From an uncultured Oscillospiraceae bacterium (lineage in GTDB: Bacteria > Bacillota > Clostridia > Oscillospirales > Acutalibacteraceae), in NCBI GenBank assembly GCA_900550095.1, contig URRG01000155.1:1-6029 (forward strand): a DNA stretch of 6,029 nucleotides, in the 5' to 3' direction. The notes beneath the pieces were generated by a model, which saw nothing but the letters and a program-made list of their open reading frames with translations, was not told the DNA's origin and ran no database searches. Position numbers and translations under genes: made by a program. This document shows positions 1-5,925 of the stretch, in pieces. Position 1 is the stretch's first letter, and every line of letters begins with the position of its first letter.

Positions 1-464
1 CCTATGCGCCCATGCTGGGGAGCGGCGGCACCTATCTGGCCTTCGTGACCGGCAATATCACCAACCTGAAGGCTCCGGCGGCGATCAATTCCATGGAAGC
101 AGCCAAGGTGAAGCCCGGAAGCGAAGAGGGAGAAGTGATCTCCACGATTGCGATCGCCACCACCTCTATCGTCACTACCCTGATCCTGGCTTTGGGCGTG
201 CTTCTGTTTTCGCAGCTCACGCCGATCCTCGAATCCCCTGTATTGAAGCCGGCTTTTAAAATGATTCTGCCGGCCCTTTTCGGCGGCCTGGGCGTTGTGT
301 ATATCTCCAAGAACTGGAAGGTCGCCGTGGCGCCCCTGGCGTTCATGATCGCTCTGTTCCTGATCGTGCCTTCCCTGGCTTCTTCCGTCAGCGTGCTGGT
401 GCCGGTGGGGGCGCTGGTGGCCATCGGCGCGGCCAGGATCCTCTATAAGAAAGGGAAGGTGTAA
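1..464 (+). CDS. Polytopic membrane protein, C-terminal part (5' end outside window)
   Basis: The frame is open from base 3 to the TAA at 462-464, with residues YAP before the first visible Met at base 12, so the gene begins left of the window. About 153 residues are visible. Numbered from that Met, four hydrophobic segments lie near 42-68, 82-98, 103-121 and 122-146, and the protein ends in a short basic tail (KKGKV). The first ~40 residues are a glycine-rich stretch (GSGGTYLAFVTGN) and a polar loop with several Glu/Lys, as between helices of a transporter. I do not recognise the family, and a transporter role is only a guess from topology. The M20 peptidase gene starts 5 nt after the stop, so the two are probably co-transcribed and may work together (uptake or export of a substrate, and its hydrolysis). 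That link is inference from spacing alone. Confidence 0.85.
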   Translation, partial: YAPMLGSGGTYLAFVTGNITNLKAPAAINSMEAAKVKPGSEEGEVISTIAIATTSIVTTLILALGVLLFSQLTPILESPVLKPAFKMILPALFGGLGVVYISKNWKVAVAPLAFMIALFLIVPSLASSVSVLVPVGALVAIGAARILYKKGKV

Positions 465-469
465 AGAGT

Positions 470-1915
470 ATGGGGTGGATTTTGCTGGGGCTCCTGTGCG
501 TGCTTCTGGTTTTGGCTGCGGCGGTTCTGATCCGGGCGGCTCTTTTCAAGCCTAAGGGAGAAGCGAATACGCCGGGAGAGGAAACGGGTATAGATCACAG
601 CCGGGCGGTGGAGCATCTGGCCAGAATGGTCCGTATTCCCACGGTTTCTTCTCGAAACGAGGAGGAAGTGGATCAGCAGGCTTTTGAGGATTTCCGCAGA
701 CTTTTGGAAGAGCTGTACCCTCGTGTAACGGCTGCCTGCCCCAAGGAGCGGATCGGAAAAAGCGGTATCCTCTACCGCTGGAAAGGGAAAAATCCAGGGG
801 CTCCTTCCGTGCTGATGGCCCACTACGATGTGGTTCCGGCAGGGGAGCTCTCCGGCTGGAAAAAATCTCCTTTCAGCGGGGAAGTAGATGAAGAGGGTGT
901 CCTGTGGGGCAGAGGAACGCTGGATACGAAGGGAACCCTCTGCGGGATTTTGGAGGCAGCGGAAACGCTTTTGGAACAGGGGTACGTTCCGGAACGGGAC
1001 GTATATTTCTCCTTTTCCGGCGATGAGGAGATCATGGGCCCCAGCGCTCCCGCTATTGTGGAGGAGCTTTATAGGCGCGGAATACGCCCCGCCCTGGTGC
1101 TGGACGAGGGGGGCGCCGTGGTCGAAGGGGCTTTCCCGGGCGTAAAGGAAAAGACGGCTGTGGTAGGCGTATGTGAAAAAGGCCAGATGGATGTGGAGCT
1201 TTCCATAAAGAGCAAAGGCGGCCATACCTCGGCTCCTCCCGTAAAAACGCCTCTGGCGGCCCTTTCCAGGGCGGTCTGCCGTATCGAGAAGCATCCCTTT
1301 CCGGCGGCGCTTACCCCCGCGGCCAGGGATATGTTTGACACGCTGGGCCGGTATTCCTCCTTTGGCATGAAGATCATCTTTGCGAATCTGTGGCTTTTTC
1401 TGCCTCTTCTGAAAAAGATCTGCACGGCTTCCGGCGGCGAATTGAACGCTCTGATGCGCACCACCTGCTGCTTTACGGCGGCGGAAGGAAGCCGGGCGCT
1501 CAACGCCATCCCTACGAAGGCCAGAATGTGCGCTAATTTAAGGCCTATCCGCGGCAATTCTATGGAATACTGTGCGGAATATCTGAAAAAGATCGTTGGG
1601 GATGAGGATATTGAGGTGCGGTGCCTTCAGGGCAACGACGCTTCTCCGTATTCGCCCTCGGAAGGCCCCGCGTGGGAGACGGTGCGCTCCGCGATAGGGG
1701 AGACCTGGCCCGAAGCGGTCACAGCGCCTTATATGATGATGGCCTGCAGCGATTCCAGGCATTACTGCAGGATCAGCGAGAATGTGCTGCGGTTTTCGGC
1801 CATGGAGCTTTCCAAGGAGGAAAGAGGGCTGATCCATGGGCTGAACGAACGGATTCCCGGTGAAAAGGTCGGAAAGGCTGCGGACTTCTTTTTTAGGGTT
1901 CTCAAAAGGTGCTGA
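470..1915 (+). CDS. Membrane-anchored M20 family metallopeptidase (CPS1/PM20D1-like)
   Basis: A 481-aa zinc-dependent amidohydrolase/carboxypeptidase of the M20 (M20/M25/M40) family. Residues 4-26 form one hydrophobic helix, a likely N-terminal membrane anchor or uncleaved signal. Catalytic motifs are intact: HYD at 118-120 (metal ligand H118, D120), GTLDTKG with bridging D152, GDEE with general base E186 and ligand E187, LDEGG with D212, GGHTSAPP with H252 in the dimerisation/lid domain (about 235-360), and IHGLNERI with H456 as the final ligand. The DSRHY motif (428-432), the NLWLF segment (306-310) and the IHGxNE ending resemble yeast carboxypeptidase S and PM20D1, which act on peptides or N-acyl amino acids. 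The real substrate cannot be read from sequence. ATG 470 is preferred: a purine-rich AGGGAAGG lies about 10 nt upstream and the upstream gene ends 5 nt before. Length is normal for this subfamily and no defect is seen. Confidence 0.93.
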   Translation: MGWILLGLLCVLLVLAAAVLIRAALFKPKGEANTPGEETGIDHSRAVEHLARMVRIPTVSSRNEEEVDQQAFEDFRRLLEELYPRVTAACPKERIGKSGILYRWKGKNPGAPSVLMAHYDVVPAGELSGWKKSPFSGEVDEEGVLWGRGTLDTKGTLCGILEAAETLLEQGYVPERDVYFSFSGDEEIMGPSAPAIVEELYRRGIRPALVLDEGGAVVEGAFPGVKEKTAVVGVCEKGQMDVELSIKSKGGHTSAPPVKTPLAALSRAVCRIEKHPFPAALTPAARDMFDTLGRYSSFGMKIIFANLWLFLPLLKKICTASGGELNALMRTTCCFTAAEGSRALNAIPTKARMCANLRPIRGNSMEYCAEYLKKIVGDEDIEVRCLQGNDASPYSPSEGPAWETVRSAIGETWPEAVTAPYMMMACSDSRHYCRISENVLRFSAMELSKEERGLIHGLNERIPGEKVGKAADFFFRVLKRC

Positions 1916-1946
1916 AGCCAAACGGTATGGCGGGAACGGTCTTTAA

Positions 1947-2849
1947 GTGCTGACGGATAATTCCGGCACCTGTTTACATAAACGTATAAGCAGAGAATAT
2001 ATTTTTTTGCAAAAGTTTACAGGCGCATCTGAAACGCCTGGGAAAGGTCGGGGTAAGAAGTTGCTTTCCTTGTGTTTTTTCTCCTCCGCGGCGGCGGTGG
2101 TGCTGACGGCCGCAGCATTGGCGGCGGTTGCTTTTTTCGCTTTTCCTTATCTTGGTATTGTTTCCACTCTCCTGCTTCTTCTGATTGTAGAGCTGTTTGC
2201 TGCCGGCCTTATTCGCCGCCTTTCTGTGAAGGAACTTTCTAAAATAGGGGCTGCGCTGTTTGACCGCTGCGACCCGGACGCCTATATCCGTGAAAACGAG
2301 CGGCTGCTCCGCCGTCTTGCCTGCCGCAGCCGTTACTGCGTCACAGTAAAAAGCAATCTGGCAGTGGGTTATTATTCCCGGGGAGAGACGGAAAAAGGGA
2401 TCGGCCTCTGCCGGGAGCTTATCCGGGAAAAAGAGGGAGCCCCGGGGACTTCTATCCTCCCCATACTGCATATGAATCTCTGTACTATGCTTCTGAGCCT
2501 GGGGCGCACGGAGGAGGCGGAAGAGAGTTTTCAAAGCGCGTACGAGCTGGTGGTGAAATTTCCCGAAAACACTCCTATAGGGAGGCAGTACCGTGGGCAG
2601 ATGAATCTGCTGGAGCTTCGGCGGCGCGTGATGAATGGGGCTTCCGGCGGCTGTGAGGGCCAGCTTCTGCAGCGCTTTACCCGTGCATCGTCTGTGTATG
2701 AGAAAGTGAATATCCAGCAGCTTTTATCTGTTTTTTACCGGCAGGCGGGCGAAATGGGAAAATATAGGTCGGCTCTCCGGTATGTAGCGGAAAACGGGAA
2801 CTTGCTTTATGTCGCCCGTGAGGCGAGAAAAGTGTTAGCTGAGGCGTAA
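1947..2849 (+). CDS. Two-TM membrane protein with TPR-like helical domain, unknown function
   Basis: Up to 300 aa. A basic N-terminal stretch (1-38) precedes two hydrophobic helices near 44-66 and 69-89, then a soluble helical region. Three helix-turn-helix units look TPR-like: about 129-160 (NLAVGYYSRGETEKGIGLCR), 173-204 (NLCTMLLSLGRTEEAEESFQ) and 254-284 (LLSVFYRQAGEMGKYRSALR). These carry the small/large residue rhythm and the turn Gly of tetratricopeptide repeats, so a protein-binding role on the cytoplasmic face is plausible. No enzymatic motif is visible and I do not recognise a named family. The start is uncertain: GTG 1947 is the first possible codon (an in-frame TAA abuts it) and has only a weak GGGAACGG upstream. 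TTG 2061 (residue 39), just before the first TM, has GGGG at 2050-2053. A poor promoter-like pair (TTTACA 1973-1978, TATATT 1998-2003, 19-bp spacer) would favour the later start. The gene lies 31 nt after the peptidase and ends before a strong terminator. Confidence 0.8.
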   Translation: MLTDNSGTCLHKRISREYIFLQKFTGASETPGKGRGKKLLSLCFFSSAAAVVLTAAALAAVAFFAFPYLGIVSTLLLLLIVELFAAGLIRRLSVKELSKIGAALFDRCDPDAYIRENERLLRRLACRSRYCVTVKSNLAVGYYSRGETEKGIGLCRELIREKEGAPGTSILPILHMNLCTMLLSLGRTEEAEESFQSAYELVVKFPENTPIGRQYRGQMNLLELRRRVMNGASGGCEGQLLQRFTRASSVYEKVNIQQLLSVFYRQAGEMGKYRSALRYVAENGNLLYVAREARKVLAEA

Positions 2850-2867
2850 AGAGGTTCTCCCATATGC

Positions 2868-2914
2868 AAAAACTCCCCGCAGTGGATCCAAAGGTCTCAC
2901 TGCGGGGAGTTTTT
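2868..2914. terminator. Bidirectional intrinsic terminator, perfect 17-bp stem
   Basis: Bases 2868-2884 and 2898-2914 are exact reverse complements (core CTCCCCGCAGTG / CACTGCGGGGAG) around a 13-nt loop. The stem begins with AAAAA and ends with TTTTT, so each strand reads a GC-rich hairpin running into U residues. It sits 18 nt after the + strand TPR-like gene and 33 nt beyond the end of the convergent lipoprotein gene, so it can stop transcription from both sides. Confidence 0.93.
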
Positions 2915-2924
2915 GACAGCGGTC

Positions 2925-2949
2925 AAAAAAAGAAGCGCCGGTCCTTCTT
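2925..2949 (-). terminator. Second, shorter terminator at the lipoprotein stop codon
   Basis: Read on the - strand, AAGAAG (2949-2944) pairs with CTTCTT (2935-2930) across an 8-nt loop, and the U-run is seven T (2931-2925), two of which also close the stem. The stem overlaps the TAA stop (2950-2948). With only 6 bp it is weaker than the neighbouring 17-bp hairpin, but the U-tract is good, so leftward transcription probably meets two terminators in tandem. Confidence 0.5.
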
Positions 2950-3538
2950 AGGGAACGGAGGCGGCGGAAGAAACGGAGGTCTCAGTCAGAATAGAAAAGG
3001 AGCTTTCCACCGTGCTGGAATCGATAACCATAGCGGCGTAAGCGGCAGCCGTGCTCTCTTCTGCATAATCCACATATACCCGGCTTACGGGGAGCACATA
3101 ACAGTATGCCGTATCCCCGGTCTTCCCAAGATAATGGATAAGGGAAGAATCATAGGCGGAACCGTATTCGCCCCACCATTGGGAAGTGACCACGTAAATA
3201 CGCAGCAGAGGATTTTCCTTATTGTTCCTGAAAATAAAGTCGATTTGGGAATAGGCGGAATCGTCTTCGTCCTGCTCTCCATGAGAAACGACGATTTTGT
3301 ATTCATCTGAAGGCCACTCCTGCGGGATCGTGAAGGAAAAGCCCAGCTCCTGATTGGTGTATATCTTAGGCTGTTTTCCTGAAGACGCATACGCTTTGGA
3401 AAAGCCGGAGGCATTCTCCGAGGATTCTTCCTGCGGGGCTGCGCTCTCTTCCTCTGCCTCAGAAGCAGAGAAGGAAGAAGAACATGCCCACAGAAGAAGG
3501 AAGCACCCTGCAAGAAGAATATACAGCAGTTTTTTCAT
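2948..3538 (-). CDS. Secreted lipoprotein with Ser/Glu-rich linker and beta-rich domain
   Basis: A 196-aa predicted lipoprotein anchored to the outer face of the membrane. MKK starts a hydrophobic signal peptide ending in LLLWAC, with C19 the likely lipidated cysteine, followed by SSS. A second lipobox-like LAGC at residues 9-12 is closer to consensus but would leave a very short hydrophobic core. Residues 20-56 are low-complexity Ser/Glu/Ala, a typical spacer across the wall. The folded part (58-188) has alternating beta-like segments (YTNQELGFSFTIPQEW, QIDFIFRN, LLRIYVVTSQWWGEYG, YCYVLPVSRVYVDY), a pattern seen in PsbP-like/Mog1-fold lipoproteins of Firmicutes; that match is by feel only. 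No catalytic motif is seen. ATG 3538 is chosen over the in-frame ATG at 3577 because AGAGGAGA lies directly upstream and the signal peptide then begins properly. The gene is single, convergent with the TPR-like gene, and has its own promoter and terminators. Confidence 0.88.
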   Translation of the reverse strand: MKKLLYILLAGCFLLLWACSSSFSASEAEEESAAPQEESSENASGFSKAYASSGKQPKIYTNQELGFSFTIPQEWPSDEYKIVVSHGEQDEDDSAYSQIDFIFRNNKENPLLRIYVVTSQWWGEYGSAYDSSLIHYLGKTGDTAYCYVLPVSRVYVDYAEESTAAAYAAMVIDSSTVESSFSILTETSVSSAASVP

Positions 3539-3542
3539 AGGA

Positions 3543-3550
3543 TCTCCTCT
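3543..3550 (-). promoter_or_regulatory. Ribosome binding site fixing the lipoprotein start
   Basis: The - strand reads AGAGGAGA followed by TCCT and ATG (3538-3536). This near-perfect Shine-Dalgarno site at short, suitable spacing decides for ATG 3538. The in-frame ATG at 3577 has no purine-rich site before it. Confidence 0.85.
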
Positions 3551-3615
3551 CTGAATTATGAGAATACGAGACAGCATAATATAAGGATTTTCGACAATAC
3601 CAATAAATATGCTCT

Positions 3616-3644
3616 ATTATAAAACGGTTCTAAAAAATAGTCAA
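3616..3644 (-). promoter_or_regulatory. Sigma-A promoter of the lipoprotein gene
   Basis: On the - strand, TTGACT (3644-3639) and TATAAT (3621-3616) are separated by exactly 17 bp, close to the housekeeping consensus. The expected transcription start is near 3609, giving a leader of about 70 nt before ATG 3538. Flanking DNA upstream of the -35 is AT-rich and could act as an UP-like element. Confidence 0.85.
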
Positions 3645-3649
3645 TGAAT

Positions 3650-4150
3650 CTGCCTGAATTGAAACAGTCGTTACAACATTGTGATTTTTTTGGAAATTTT
3701 CTTGCCAAATATAAATATTTTTCTGCATGCTGAAGAAGCGAAGGCCGGTAATGACAAAAAGGCGGCATTTCAAACCGAATAGCAGAAATATGGAACAAAA
3801 GGAAGAAGTTTTGCGAGAAGTTTTTCATTAGATGGGGAAAGCGGAAGGGAGCGCAATATACAGGCAGACGATAGGAAAATTTGTATGGATTCCGACGGAC
3901 GTCCGGTGCGGAAAATTGTTTTATGGAAAGGCTGCTGGTTGAAGGGGCTCTTTCGGCAGAGCATACAGGGTGCAGAACTGTCCCTTTAAAAAAGCGGATG
4001 ATATCCATTTTGGAGAAGTGCTTCGTTCGTTGCTTCGGAAGATGTCCAACAGAAGAAAAAATAGAAGTTCTGGATAAAGTAGAAGGTTTTAGCTTATAGC
4101 TTATTCTCTTCTTTTTTCTTCGGAATAACATTCTATTGTTTTTCGTTAGT
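3650..4150. other. AT-rich, purine-skewed intergenic stretch without a confident gene
   Basis: About 500 nt between the two divergent promoters. The + strand is purine-rich and broken into short ORFs: 3751-3831 (26 aa, AAGG a few nt upstream), 3832-3942 (36 aa, its ATG abutting the preceding TAG), 3885-3989 (34 aa, AGGA about 9 nt upstream) and a TTG-started 72-aa frame at 3881-4099. The - strand has a long open frame (4206-3556), but it starts with TTG, lacks an RBS and runs across both promoters. Small repeats seen are tandem TAGCTTA (4090-4103), an inverted pair GAAGAAAAAA / TTTTTTCTTC (4052-4061, 4112-4121) and TTTGG/CCAAA (3689-3709). None of the ORFs resembles a known protein to me. The stretch could be plain spacer, a decayed gene, or house a small RNA or peptide. 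Confidence 0.5.
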
Positions 4151-4153
4151 ATA

Positions 4154-4181
4154 TTGACTTTTCTGTGCATTATGCTATAAT
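4154..4181 (+). promoter_or_regulatory. Strong extended -10 promoter for the FAD-protein leader
   Basis: TTGACT (4154-4159) and TATAAT (4176-4181) are spaced 16 bp apart, and TG at 4173-4174 one base before the hexamer gives an extended -10 (TGCTATAAT). The expected start of transcription is near 4188. The next confident gene start in this direction is ATG 4432, so the transcript would have a leader of about 240 nt. Confidence 0.85.
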
Positions 4182-4293
4182 AAAGCCGTTTGTGCCGGAA
4201 AATCAACTATGTTGTGCCAGCATAAATGGGCGGGCAGTTTTTTTCGCACAGTGTGTTCGAAGAAAACGGAGGGATATACTGTAAAGGTGGAAT

Positions 4294-4411
4294 ATGTGTA
4301 TAGGAAATGGATGAATAGAGTAAACCGCGCTGATTGGTAGGAAAATCGATGGGCAGAGGAATTTGCCGCGCTCCTTTAGGGGAAAATTGTGAAGCGGCTG
4401 AAGCCCTATGA
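4294..4411 (+). other. Ladder of three mini-ORFs in the leader, linked by ATGA overlaps
   Basis: ATG 4294 (MCIGNG, stop 4312-4314) has AAAGGTGG just upstream. Its TGA overlaps ATG 4311 as ATGA. That ORF (MNRVNRADW) stops at TAG 4338-4340, and AGGA at 4339-4342 lies 6 nt before ATG 4349. The third ORF (20 aa, beginning MGRGICRAPL) ends in a TGA overlapping ATG 4408, again as ATGA; ATG 4408 is in frame with the FAD protein, 8 codons ahead of its better start. This looks like possible translational coupling or a leader-peptide arrangement, but such short ORFs arise easily by chance. Confidence 0.25.
4349..4409 (+). promoter_or_regulatory. Nested stem structure just upstream of the FAD-protein RBS
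   Basis: Three stems nest: GGGC/GCCC (4351-4354 with 4403-4406), GCCGC/GCGGC (4365-4369 with 4394-4398) and CTCC/GGGG around TTTA (4371-4374 with 4379-4382, one G-U pair). The outer stem ends six bases before the RBS at 4415-4423, so folding could affect ribosome access. GCGG at 4394-4397 could alternatively pair with the CCGC at 4325-4328. Confidence 0.45.
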
Positions 4412-4414
4412 GTA

Positions 4415-4423
4415 GAAAGAAGG
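4415..4423 (+). promoter_or_regulatory. Ribosome binding site deciding the FAD-protein start
   Basis: GAAAGAAGG ends 8 nt before ATG 4432. The alternative in-frame ATG at 4408 has no comparable site and would put this purine run inside the coding sequence. Confidence 0.7.
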
Positions 4424-4431
4424 TTTATTGT

Positions 4432-5874
4432 ATGACACCCACAGTATACGATGCATATGACGCAGTGGTGATAGGCGCCGGACCGGCCGGCATCTTCACC
4501 GCTCTGGAACTGACAAGGCTGGCGCCGGAAAAACGGATTCTGATAGTGGATTCCGGCAGCAGCATTGACAGGCGCGCCTGTCCGGCCAGAACCGGCGGGA
4601 AATGCGCCCACTGCAGCACCTGCAGCATTATGAACGGCTGGGCCGGAGCGGGGGCCTTTTCCGACGGAAAGCTTTCTTTGAGCGAGGAAGTAGGCGGCAA
4701 TATAACGGACTATATGCCGGTGGAGGAAGCACGGGCTCTGATCCGTTACTGCGACGACATCTATCTGTCCTATGGCGCTCCGAAAGAGGTTTTCGGCCTG
4801 GGGGACAAATTCGCGGATCAGCTTTCCTATGAAGCGCGCAGAGAGAATATTCAGCTGATCCGCTGTCCTGTTCGCCATATGGGAACGGAATATTCTTTTG
4901 AAGTCCTGCGGGACATGTACCGGTATCTGGAGAAACAACCGGGGTTCACCTTTTTGGAAAAAACCTCTGCAGAAGAGATATTAGTGGAAAACGGAAGGGT
5001 TTCAGGTGTGCGCCTTATCAGCCGGGAGCATGGAGAAATGTCTGTGAAGGCTTCCTGTGTGGTGGCGGCTCCCGGAAGAGGCGGCGCTCAGTGGCTTTCA
5101 GGCGTAGCGAGGTCTTTGGGGCTTGCCGCACGGAACAATGAAGTGGATATAGGCGTACGGGTAGAGGTTCCCAATGCGGTTATGGATCGCTTGACGAAGA
5201 ATCTTTATGAGGCTAAGCTGGTCTATTACTCCGATACGTTTGAAAACAAAGTGCGCACCTTTTGTATGAACCCGGGCGGTATTGTAAGCGAAGAGCATTA
5301 CGGCGTAGGAAATTCCGGCGGCGTGGCAGTAGTAAACGGGCATTCCTACGCGGATGAGAGCCGCCACAGCGATAACACGAATTTTGCCATGTTGGTGTCC
5401 ACCAGCTTCACAGAGCCCTTCAATCAGCCTATAGAGTACGGCCGGTATATCGCTCAGCTGGGCAATATGCTCACGGGCGGCGGCATTATGGTTCAACGGT
5501 TGGGGGATCTGCTTCTCGGCAGGCGGACGGATTTCACTCGTCTGCACAAATCTACGACGGTTCCCACGTTGAAGAGCGCAGTGCCCGGGGATCTTTCCTT
5601 TGTGTTTCCGCATCGGCATCTTACAAGTATTGTGGAGGCGCTGCGCGCCTTTGACAAGCTGGCGCCGGGACTGTATTCAAAAAATACGCTTTTATACGGC
5701 GTAGAGGTCAAATTCTATTCTTCTAAAATTTCTGTGAAGAAGAATTTTGAAACGGATGTGCAGAATCTGTATGCTATAGGGGACGGTGCGGGGATTACCC
5801 GCGGCCTGATGCAGGCTTCTGTCACAGGTGTTGCAGTGGCCAGGGATATAGCGGATAAACTGAAATCCATGTAA
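4432..5874 (+). CDS. FAD-dependent dehydrogenase-like oxidoreductase (COG2509 type)
   Basis: 480 aa from ATG 4432. The N-terminus is a Rossmann dinucleotide fold: YDAVVIGAGPAG with GxGxxG at 15-20, then a strand ending in the acidic residue D40 (ILIVDSG) that normally holds the ribose of FAD. The C-terminal FAD motif NLYAIGDGAGITRGLMQASV lies at 445-464. In between, a cysteine cluster (C50, C58, C61, C64) runs into NGWAGAGAFSDGKLSLS (68-84), the signature I associate with COG2509, annotated as uncharacterised FAD-dependent dehydrogenases. The cysteines could bind a metal or Fe-S cluster or be redox-active; that is inference. There is no signal peptide, so the protein is cytoplasmic. Substrate and electron partner are unknown. 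Length is within the family's usual range and all FAD motifs are intact. The gene stands alone behind its own strong promoter and long leader, with a terminator-like hairpin after it. ATG 4408 is an alternative start adding 8 residues. Confidence 0.92.
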   Translation: MTPTVYDAYDAVVIGAGPAGIFTALELTRLAPEKRILIVDSGSSIDRRACPARTGGKCAHCSTCSIMNGWAGAGAFSDGKLSLSEEVGGNITDYMPVEEARALIRYCDDIYLSYGAPKEVFGLGDKFADQLSYEARRENIQLIRCPVRHMGTEYSFEVLRDMYRYLEKQPGFTFLEKTSAEEILVENGRVSGVRLISREHGEMSVKASCVVAAPGRGGAQWLSGVARSLGLAARNNEVDIGVRVEVPNAVMDRLTKNLYEAKLVYYSDTFENKVRTFCMNPGGIVSEEHYGVGNSGGVAVVNGHSYADESRHSDNTNFAMLVSTSFTEPFNQPIEYGRYIAQLGNMLTGGGIMVQRLGDLLLGRRTDFTRLHKSTTVPTLKSAVPGDLSFVFPHRHLTSIVEALRAFDKLAPGLYSKNTLLYGVEVKFYSSKISVKKNFETDVQNLYAIGDGAGITRGLMQASVTGVAVARDIADKLKSM

Positions 5875-5925
5875 CAGTATAGGGCGGAGAGATCCATTGT
5901 GCAGCGGCATGGAAGATCTCGGCAG

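Larger units (their letters stand above)
4188..4431 (+). promoter_or_regulatory. Long structured 5' leader, candidate cis-regulatory RNA
   Basis: The leader has features beyond plain UTR. TTGTGCC is repeated directly at 4190-4196 and 4212-4218. The second copy can form TGCC/GGCA (4215-4218 with 4233-4236), with GC/GC inside, immediately before seven T (4238-4244), like a weak early terminator. A GCACA at 4246-4250 can instead pair with TGTGC of either copy. ATATAC/GTGTAT (4274-4279, 4296-4301) can form a stem. A nested stem lies at 4351-4406, and CCGCGCT occurs twice (4325-4331, 4366-4372). I tried the motifs I know for the FMN, cobalamin, T-box, lysine, glycine, SAM, M-box, THF, fluoride and ZTP classes and none fits. 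Attenuation or ligand control is therefore inference only. Confidence 0.45.

Noticed and set aside
443..1294. 283-aa open frame on the - strand
   Set aside because: It lies opposite the M20 peptidase, whose catalytic motifs are intact; a shadow frame.
2864..3310. 148-aa open frame on the + strand
   Set aside because: It begins at the terminator and runs antisense to the lipoprotein, which has a signal peptide, RBS and promoter.
3575..3577. Upstream ATG as the lipoprotein start
   Set aside because: No RBS, and it would put 13 residues before a normal MKK signal peptide.
3671..3684. Operator-like TTACAACATTGTGA
   Set aside because: An imperfect 6-bp palindrome that fits neither the CopY/BlaI nor the Rex spacing; easily chance in AT-rich DNA.
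3556..4206. 216-aa open frame on the - strand
   Set aside because: It starts with TTG without an RBS, its internal ATGs have none either, it runs through both strong promoters, and the product is rich in F, R, S, H and Y with no domain-like pattern. Low purine content of that strand explains the scarcity of stops.
4341..4411. FMN, cobalamin or T-box riboswitch
   Set aside because: The segments GGCAGAGGAATTTGCCGCG and AGGGGAAAATTGTG recall parts of these consensuses, but the required conserved blocks (for example the T-box UGGN bulge, the FMN AGGGUGAAAUUCC and the B12 box) are absent.
4207..4938. 243-aa open frame on the - strand
   Set aside because: It overlaps the leader and the first 500 nt of the clearly coding FAD protein; a shadow frame.
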